Source of the DNA: Acidobacteriota bacterium
GTDB taxonomy: Bacteria > Acidobacteriota > Blastocatellia > Pyrinomonadales > Pyrinomonadaceae
Assembly: GCA_019247865.1 (NCBI GenBank)
Contig: JAFBAJ010000157.1
Span: 1-10,237 of the forward strand
Length of the DNA: 10,237 nucleotides
Direction of reading: 5' to 3'
Positions 5,861 through 10,237 of the stretch are shown here, piece after piece (position 1 is the stretch's first letter; every line of letters starts with the position of its first letter). Below the pieces are notes generated by a model. It was not told the DNA's origin. It did no database searches and saw only the letters and a program-made list of their open reading frames with translations. The position numbers and the translations under genes are program-made.

Positions 5861-6616
5861 ATGAAACGTGAGCGAATAGACAAGCTGCTGGTTGCGCGTG
5901 GTCTGGCCGAATCACGGACGCGCGCACAGGCGCTGGTCATGGCTGGCCTTGTGCTGGTCTCTGAGCAGCGCGTTGAAAAGTCTTCGGAGATGTTCGAGAC
6001 GGACGCGGAGATTCGCGTCAAGGGCGCGGACGATCCGGCCACGCGCTATGTCGGGCGCGGCGGCCTGAAACTGGAAGCAGCCCTGCGCGAGTTTCAACTC
6101 GACGTCACGGGCTTCGTCTGTCTCGATGTCGGAGCTTCGACCGGAGGCTTTACGGACTGCCTCCTGCAGCGCGGCGCGCTCCGCGTCGTCGCCATTGATG
6201 TCGGACACAATCAGCTCGCCTGGCGTCTGCGCAACGACCCGCGCGTGGAGGCGCGCGAAGGCATCAATGCGCGCTACCTGACGCCGGAAGAGTTCGCGGA
6301 AAAGTTCGATCTCGCGGTGATGGATGTCTCGTTCATCTCGGCCAGTAAAGTGCTGCCAGCCATCGTTCCGCTCCTCAAGAGCGCGGGGCGCATCGTGCTC
6401 CTCATCAAACCGCAGTTCGAGGCCGGGCGCGGCGAGGTCGGCAAGGGCGGCATCGTCTCCGACCCGGCCCAGCACGCGCGCGTCGTCGCAGAAGTCCGCG
6501 CGACGGCCGAGTCGCTTGGCTTACTCCCGCTCGGTGTGATTGAATCGCCCGTGCGCGGCGCAGACGGCAACACGGAGTTCCTGGCGTTGTATGAGAAGGA
6601 AGCTACTGCGCCTTGA
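5861..6616 (+). CDS. tlyA: TlyA-type rRNA (cytidine-2'-O)-methyltransferase
   Basis: A 251-aa protein with an N-terminal S4 RNA-binding domain (about 1-62, RERIDKLLVARGLAESRTRA) and a FtsJ/RrmJ-type methyltransferase domain. Landmarks: the linker RYVGRGGLKLE, the SAM-binding loop CLDVGASTGGFTDCLLQRGA (88-107), MDVSFIS, LLIKPQFEAGR and NTEFLALY. The catalytic tetrad is complete as K70, D155, K183 and E239, each one residue later than in Mycobacterium tuberculosis TlyA as I recall it (K69, D154, K182, E238). The known role is 2'-O-methylation of rRNA cytidines, linked to capreomycin sensitivity; substrate range here is inferred. I chose the ATG at 5861 over an adjacent in-frame TTG at 5858. No Shine-Dalgarno is seen. 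The last codon and stop lie inside the left arm of the following inverted repeat. Confidence 0.95.
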   Translation: MKRERIDKLLVARGLAESRTRAQALVMAGLVLVSEQRVEKSSEMFETDAEIRVKGADDPATRYVGRGGLKLEAALREFQLDVTGFVCLDVGASTGGFTDCLLQRGALRVVAIDVGHNQLAWRLRNDPRVEAREGINARYLTPEEFAEKFDLAVMDVSFISASKVLPAIVPLLKSAGRIVLLIKPQFEAGRGEVGKGGIVSDPAQHARVVAEVRATAESLGLLPLGVIESPVRGADGNTEFLALYEKEATAP

Positions 6617-6690
6617 GTCTTTCTTTGTTAGCGCCTTTGCGAGAACCATCAACATTTCACGCAAAGGCGCTAACAAAGAAAGACTCAAGG
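6611..6690. repeat. Variant palindromic repeat, copy 4 (perfect 31-base arms, overlaps the tlyA stop)
   Basis: Left arm 6611-6641 and right arm 6660-6690 are exact reverse complements over 31 bases, with an 18-base loop. The inner end (GCGCCTTTGCG) is the standard family sequence. The outer part, CCTTGAGTCTTTCTTTGTTA, replaces the usual TCTTTGCG units, and both arms share the change exactly. Pairing continues outward by GCG/CGC if one unpaired base is allowed. The left arm encodes the last Pro codon and the TGA of tlyA. The right arm ends 19 bases before the next ATG. Confidence 0.95.
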
Positions 6691-6709
6691 GCGCAAACAA
6701 AGTTCAGTT

Positions 6710-7306
6710 ATGACGGCACTCTGTAAAGAACAACTCTTGCTCGCTCAGCTACAACGCGTGAAGTCTGCCTACCAGAGTTTTATCAAATTGAATTACGAGC
6801 ACCGGGCCGAAGATTGCGCGACCTGCCCGACGCGCGGGGTGTGCTGCACCGACGCGCATTTCGTCAACGTCCAGATCACGCGGCTCGAAGCCGTCGCCAT
6901 GCGCGAGACGTTGGAGCGGACGCCGCGGCTGACAGACGCGGAGCGGCGCGCGGTCTATGCGCGTGCGCGCCTCGCGGTCGAGCGTTACGGCTTGCGCGCG
7001 TCGGGCGACACGTTCGCGCAGACCTACGCCTGCCCGCTCTATGACACGCAGGCGGGCTGCCTCGTGCATCGCCGCGCCAAGCCCGCGCCCTGCATCCAGC
7101 AGGCCTGTTACGAAGACTGGCCGGACCTGCCGCCCGCCAATCTCCAGACGCGGACAGAGCATCGCGTCGAGCAGCTCAACCGCGAAGCCTACGGCGCGGC
7201 ATGGGCCTGGCTGCCGACGCCGCTCTGGCTCACACTGGTCGATCCTGAAGCGGACGGCGCAGAGCTTGAACGCCTCGCGCGCGTCTGGAGCACGCGGCGG
7301 AAATGA
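6710..7306 (+). CDS. YkgJ-like Cys-cluster protein (putative zinc- or iron-chelating)
   Basis: A 198-aa protein with eight cysteines in two groups: C36-x2-C39-x5-C45-C46 (CATCPTRGVCC) and C108, C117, C128, C133 (ACPLYDTQAGCLVHRRAKPAPC...AC). This resembles the YkgJ/UPF0153 putative zinc- or iron-chelating domain (CxxCxxxxxCC, then CPxL...C.VH..RP..C). No enzyme motif is recognised and no precise function can be given. An additional C5 is near the start. The N-terminal segment is helical and the C-terminal third carries several Trp residues. No Shine-Dalgarno is evident before the ATG at 6710, which follows closely on an inverted repeat. The stop overlaps the start of the GNAT gene (ATGA), so the two are co-translated and perhaps functionally linked. 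Confidence 0.8.
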   Translation: MTALCKEQLLLAQLQRVKSAYQSFIKLNYEHRAEDCATCPTRGVCCTDAHFVNVQITRLEAVAMRETLERTPRLTDAERRAVYARARLAVERYGLRASGDTFAQTYACPLYDTQAGCLVHRRAKPAPCIQQACYEDWPDLPPANLQTRTEHRVEQLNREAYGAAWAWLPTPLWLTLVDPEADGAELERLARVWSTRRK

Positions 7307-7770
7307 CAACTCTGCGTCCCACGATTCCCGAAGATGTGCCCGCGATCCTGTCTCTGATCGACGGGATTTTCGCGGAGTACGAGTGCAAGCTCGACGCGGA
7401 GAACGAAGACCGCCACCTGCTCGCGCCGGGGCCGCACTTTCGCGAGTCGGGCGGCGAGTTCTGGGTCGTCGAAGTGGAAGGAGCCATCCTCGCCACCGTC
7501 GCCGTCGCGCTGCACGAGGACGCGGGCGAATTGAAATCCCTCTACGTGCATCCGTCGCTGCGCCGGCACGGCTGGGGCCGCAAACTCACGTTGCTCGCCA
7601 TCGAACACGCGCGCCGGTCTGGGCGCACGCGCATGGTGCTCTGGAGCGACACGCGCTTTCACGACGCACACAAGCTCTACCGCCGCCTCGGCTTCACACA
7701 GTGCGGCCAACGCGACCTCCACGATTCAAACAACAGCATCGAGTACGGCTTCGAGCTGACGTTAAGCTAA
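7303..7770 (+). CDS. GNAT family N-acetyltransferase
   Basis: A 155-aa GCN5-related acetyltransferase. It begins with the typical LRPTIPEDVPAILSLID first strand and helix. The acetyl-CoA binding motif A is LKSLYVHPSLRRHGWGRKL, with the pyrophosphate loop R-R-H-G-W-G at about residues 87-92. Motif B, DAHKLYRRLGFTQCG (about 125-139), supplies the conserved Tyr/Leu-Gly-Phe. Length matches single-domain members. The substrate (small amine, amino acid, antibiotic or protein N-terminus) cannot be told from sequence. The start overlaps the stop of the YkgJ-like gene by four bases, indicating translational coupling. The tail is followed by a composite repeat. Confidence 0.93.
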   Translation: MTTLRPTIPEDVPAILSLIDGIFAEYECKLDAENEDRHLLAPGPHFRESGGEFWVVEVEGAILATVAVALHEDAGELKSLYVHPSLRRHGWGRKLTLLAIEHARRSGRTRMVLWSDTRFHDAHKLYRRLGFTQCGQRDLHDSNNSIEYGFELTLS

Positions 7771-7772
7771 CT

Positions 7773-7923
7773 CCCTTTTCCGGGTAGTGGGTCAGTTTCA
7801 AAAACAATTTCACGCAAAGGCGCAAAGACGCAAAGGAAGAACTCAAACGCTTTCTTTGCGTCACCAGCGCCTTTGCGCGAGATTCTTTGGTTTGAGTTTT
7901 CAAACTGACCCACTACCCTTTTC
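7773..7923. mobile_element. Composite nested inverted repeat (copy 5), MITE-like candidate
   Basis: Outer arms GGGTAGTGGGTCAGTTT (7782-7798) and AAACTGACCCACTACCC (7902-7918) are perfect 17-base inverted repeats. Inside lies a CGCAAAGR palindrome: an intact left arm at 7808-7835 and a degenerate right arm at 7854-7882, where CACCA replaces part of a TCTTTGCG unit. The 8-mer CCCTTTTC occurs as a direct repeat at 7773-7780 and 7916-7923, abutting or overlapping the outer ends, and could be a target-site duplication. No coding capacity is present. The same outer tail is found on one side of copy 1. This looks like a short non-autonomous mobile element; transposition is inferred, not shown. It occupies most of the 227-base gap before nadK. 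Confidence 0.65.
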
Positions 7924-7932
7924 TGATTCGCG

Positions 7933-7962
7933 TTGACACTCCGAAGCGCGCGCGGGTATCAT
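7933..7962 (+). promoter_or_regulatory. Sigma-70-type promoter of nadK
   Basis: TTGACA (7933-7938, perfect -35) and TATCAT (7957-7962, five of six -10 matches) are separated by 18 bases. Transcription would start near 7969, about 29 bases before the nadK ATG. This is the best promoter in the window and lies ten bases beyond the composite repeat, so nadK and the downstream transporter form a separate transcription unit. Confidence 0.75.
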
Positions 7963-7997
7963 CCGCGTCGTCTCTTTAACTGCCAACATTAAAAAAT

Positions 7998-8882
7998 ATG
8001 GGCGAATCCGCTATCCGTCGCGTCGGTGTCGTCGTCAAACCGCATCAACATGAGGCGGTTCAGACTATCTGCGAGCTGATTACGTGGCTGGCGGCGCGCG
8101 GCATCAAGCTGGTCGGCACGCCGGAGATCGAGCGCGAGCGGATCGAGCATCAGACGGGCTGCGCGATTGAAGTGCTGGAGCGCGAAGAGCTGGCGTCGCG
8201 TGTGGACATGATGCTCGTGCTCGGCGGCGACGGCACGATGATCGGGGTCGCGCGGTTGATGGAGGACAGCGAAGTTCCCGTGCTCGGCATCAACTTCGGC
8301 ACGCTCGGCTATCTGGCGGAGTTTCGCGTCGAAGAGATGTTCCCCGCCATCGAATCGATCCTCGCCGGTAACTTCCGGCTCGACCGCCGTGTGATGCTCT
8401 CCGTCGAGCATTTCCGGGGCGAGGAGAAGCTGATGCAGAGCCGCGTCCTCAACGATGTCGTCATCAACAAGGCCGCGCTCTCGCGCATCATCGAGATCGA
8501 GGCCTACTCCAACGGCCAGTACGTCAACTCTTTTCGCGCCGACGGCCTGATCGTTTCGACCCCGACCGGCTCGACCGCGTACAACCTCTCGGCGGGCGGC
8601 CCGGTCATCTATCCTTCGATGAACGCCATCGTAATGACGCCGATCTGCCCTTTCACTTTATCGAATCGCCCCATCGTCGTGCCGGATGATACCCAGCTCG
8701 AAATTTTCCTCAAGACGGATCGGGAGGAAGTGGCGCTGACGCTCGACGGACAGATCGGTTTCACGCTCCAGATCAGCGACCGCGTGCTGATTCGGAAGAG
8801 CCACACCACGTTCAATATCGTGCAGCCGGCCAACCGCAACTACTTCGACGTGCTGCGCGACAAGTTAAGGTGGGGACGATAG
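7998..8882 (+). CDS. nadK: NAD kinase
   Basis: A 294-aa cytoplasmic enzyme that phosphorylates NAD to NADP using ATP or polyphosphate. Key motifs are all present: GGDGT at 76-80 (catalytic D78), INFGTLGYLAEF at about 98-109, the NDVVI block at 152-156, and ADGLIVSTPTGSTAYNLSAGGP at 181-202, which forms the NAD site. Length is normal for bacterial NadK. The N-terminal IRRVGVVVKPH strand fits the ATP-NAD kinase fold and supports the ATG at 7998, although there is no Shine-Dalgarno. A strong promoter lies just upstream. The transporter gene begins ten bases after the stop, so the two form an operon. Proximity to tlyA and dxs is a known bacterial arrangement. Confidence 0.97.
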   Translation: MGESAIRRVGVVVKPHQHEAVQTICELITWLAARGIKLVGTPEIERERIEHQTGCAIEVLEREELASRVDMMLVLGGDGTMIGVARLMEDSEVPVLGINFGTLGYLAEFRVEEMFPAIESILAGNFRLDRRVMLSVEHFRGEEKLMQSRVLNDVVINKAALSRIIEIEAYSNGQYVNSFRADGLIVSTPTGSTAYNLSAGGPVIYPSMNAIVMTPICPFTLSNRPIVVPDDTQLEIFLKTDREEVALTLDGQIGFTLQISDRVLIRKSHTTFNIVQPANRNYFDVLRDKLRWGR

Positions 8883-8892
8883 AAGGAGAAAC

Positions 8893-10237
8893 ATGGGTGA
8901 CGAACGGGATGTAAAACGGTCCGGGCTGGATGCAGATGCTTTCGAGCGCGAGGTGACGACCGACCTCGATGACGAGACGCCGGATCGTCCTAAGGGGATT
9001 CCGCTGCACACGCGGATTCTGATCGGGCTCGCGGTCGGCGTCGTGGCGGGCGTGGCGGTCAACTACATTTTCGGCGGCGACCATCCAAAGGTCGTCTGGG
9101 TGGTCAGCAATATCACGGAGCCCATCGGCCAGCTCTTTCTGCGACTGCTGCTGATGATCGTCGTGCCGCTGGTCTTCTCTTCGCTCGTTGTCGGCGTCGC
9201 GGGCATCGGCGACATACGCAAGCTCGGACGCGTCGGCCTCAAGTCCTTCGCCTACTGCCTCATCATCTCGGCCATCTCGGTCGTCATCGGCCTCACGCTG
9301 GCGAACACCATCCGGCCGGGCAAGCGCATCGACGCGGGCACCTCCGAAGCACTCAAACAAAAATTCAGCAACAAGGCGAATGAGGCGGTTGAGAAAGCCA
9401 ACAAGGCCAAGCCCGCGACGCCCGAGAGCCCGCTGATGCAGGTCGTCAAGACTATCGTGCCGACCAATCCCTTTGCGGCGATCGCGGGCATCGTGGCCGG
9501 TGAAGAGAAGCAGACGGACTCGCCGAACATGCTCCACCTGATGTTCTTCGCGCTTATCATCGGCGTCGCCATCACGCTCATCCCGGTCGAGGTCACGGCT
9601 CCGCTCCTGCGCGGCATGGAAGCCATCTATCAAATCACAGCGAAGATCATCGACATCATCATGAAGTTCGCGCCGTTCGCGGTGGCGTGCCTGCTCTTCA
9701 ACAACACGGCGAGCTTCGGGCTGGACTTATTGAAGGCGCTCGGGTGGTTCTTCCTGACGGTGCTGCTCGGCCTCTCGCTCCACATGTTCGGCGTCTATTC
9801 GCTCTCGGTCTATTTTCTCTCGCGCATCAACCCGCTCGAATTTTTCCGGCGCATCAAGACCGTGATCCTGACTGCCTTCTCGACCTCTTCGTCGAACGCG
9901 ACGCTGCCGACTGCGCTCAGAGTTTCGGAAGAGAACCTCGGCGTGCCGCAGGAGATCAACAGCTTCGTCCTGACGGTCGGGGCGACGGCCAATCAGAACG
10001 GGACTGCGCTTTATGAAGGAGTGACGGTGCTCTTTCTGGCGCAGCTCGCGGGAGTGGACTTGAGCCTGGGGCAACAGTTGATGGTCGTTTACTTAGCCAT
10101 CCTCGGCGGCATCGGGACGGCGGGCGTGCCTTCGGGCTCGATTCCCTTCATCATCGGCGTGCTGGCGTCCATCGGCGTCAACCCGGCGCTGATCGCGATC
10201 ATCCTCGGCGTGGACAGGATTCTGGACATGTGCCGGA
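8893..10237 (+). CDS. Dicarboxylate/amino acid:cation symporter (DAACS), 3' end outside window
   Basis: Partial: 448 codons are present and the frame is open at the right edge. It is a GltP/GltPh/DctA-type secondary transporter for acidic amino acids or C4-dicarboxylates. An acidic cytoplasmic extension (1-35) precedes TM1 (ILIGLAVGVVAGVAVNYIF). Landmarks: IVVPLVFSSLVVGVAGIG (TM2), the TM3-4 loop with a Lys/Ala-rich hydrophilic insert at 144-180, IVPTNPFAAIA, the HP1 serine stretch AFSTSSSNATLPT (328-340), GATANQNGTALYEG (363-376) in TM7, GIGTAGVPSGSI in HP2, and LGVDRILDMCR in TM8 (D441, D445, R448). R448 aligns with GltPh R397, which binds the substrate side-chain carboxylate. The usual NMDGT motif is NQNGT here. 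AAGGAG sits four bases before the ATG, and nadK ends ten bases upstream. Confidence 0.93.
   Translation, partial: MGDERDVKRSGLDADAFEREVTTDLDDETPDRPKGIPLHTRILIGLAVGVVAGVAVNYIFGGDHPKVVWVVSNITEPIGQLFLRLLLMIVVPLVFSSLVVGVAGIGDIRKLGRVGLKSFAYCLIISAISVVIGLTLANTIRPGKRIDAGTSEALKQKFSNKANEAVEKANKAKPATPESPLMQVVKTIVPTNPFAAIAGIVAGEEKQTDSPNMLHLMFFALIIGVAITLIPVEVTAPLLRGMEAIYQITAKIIDIIMKFAPFAVACLLFNNTASFGLDLLKALGWFFLTVLLGLSLHMFGVYSLSVYFLSRINPLEFFRRIKTVILTAFSTSSSNATLPTALRVSEENLGVPQEINSFVLTVGATANQNGTALYEGVTVLFLAQLAGVDLSLGQQLMVVYLAILGGIGTAGVPSGSIPFIIGVLASIGVNPALIAIILGVDRILDMCR

Noticed and set aside
1333..7923. CGCAAAGR repeats read as a CRISPR array
   Set aside because: The copies are kilobases apart, are long palindromes with short loops, and there are no regular spacers or cas genes.
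8812..9633. Open frame on the minus strand across the nadK end and transporter start
   Set aside because: It overlaps two well-supported plus-strand genes, and its translation is low-complexity Asp/Arg-rich without any recognisable motif.

Overview
GC-rich bacterial chromosome segment made of ordinary housekeeping and stress genes separated by an unusual load of intergenic palindromic repeats. No phage, plasmid, CRISPR, tRNA, rRNA or transposase gene is visible. The gene content (dxs, tlyA and nadK near each other, an ECF sigma factor with a FecR-type anti-sigma factor, a DUF5522-like small protein) together with many repeats built from CGCAAAGR units suggests a member of the Acidobacteriota, perhaps Blastocatellia-like. 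This placement is an impression from gene style, not a demonstrated assignment.

Left part (1-2717), mostly minus strand. An ECF sigma factor (1146 to 553) overlaps by 11 bases the start of a zinc-finger/FecR anti-sigma gene that runs off the left edge. To the right lie a Bcp-type peroxiredoxin (minus), a divergent 57-aa Cys-rich DUF5522-like protein (plus), and a convergent periplasmic Spy/LTXXQ-like protein (minus). This half reads as a small envelope and oxidative stress neighbourhood.

Middle and right part (2946-10237), all plus strand: dxs (isoprenoid precursor synthesis), an unrecognised single-span membrane protein, tlyA (rRNA 2'-O-methyltransferase), a YkgJ-like Cys-cluster protein overlapping a GNAT acetyltransferase by ATGA, nadK (NAD kinase) with its own promoter, and a dicarboxylate/amino acid:cation symporter cut by the right edge. 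The dxs-tlyA-nadK proximity is a known bacterial neighbourhood, here interrupted by three extra genes.

Repeats. Five intergenic inverted repeats are built from, or related to, tandem 8-mers CGCAAAGR: about 1333-1405, 2161-2234, 5782-5844, 6611-6690 and 7808-7882. The last is nested in an outer inverted repeat ending in GGGTAGTGGGTCAGTTT, and half of that composite also occurs at the first copy. A sixth, unrelated inverted repeat of the CAGAAGTCAGGAG type lies at 2815-2900. The repeats are the most unusual part of the window. The other notable item is the symporter, which has lost side-chain ligands expected for the third sodium site of this family.
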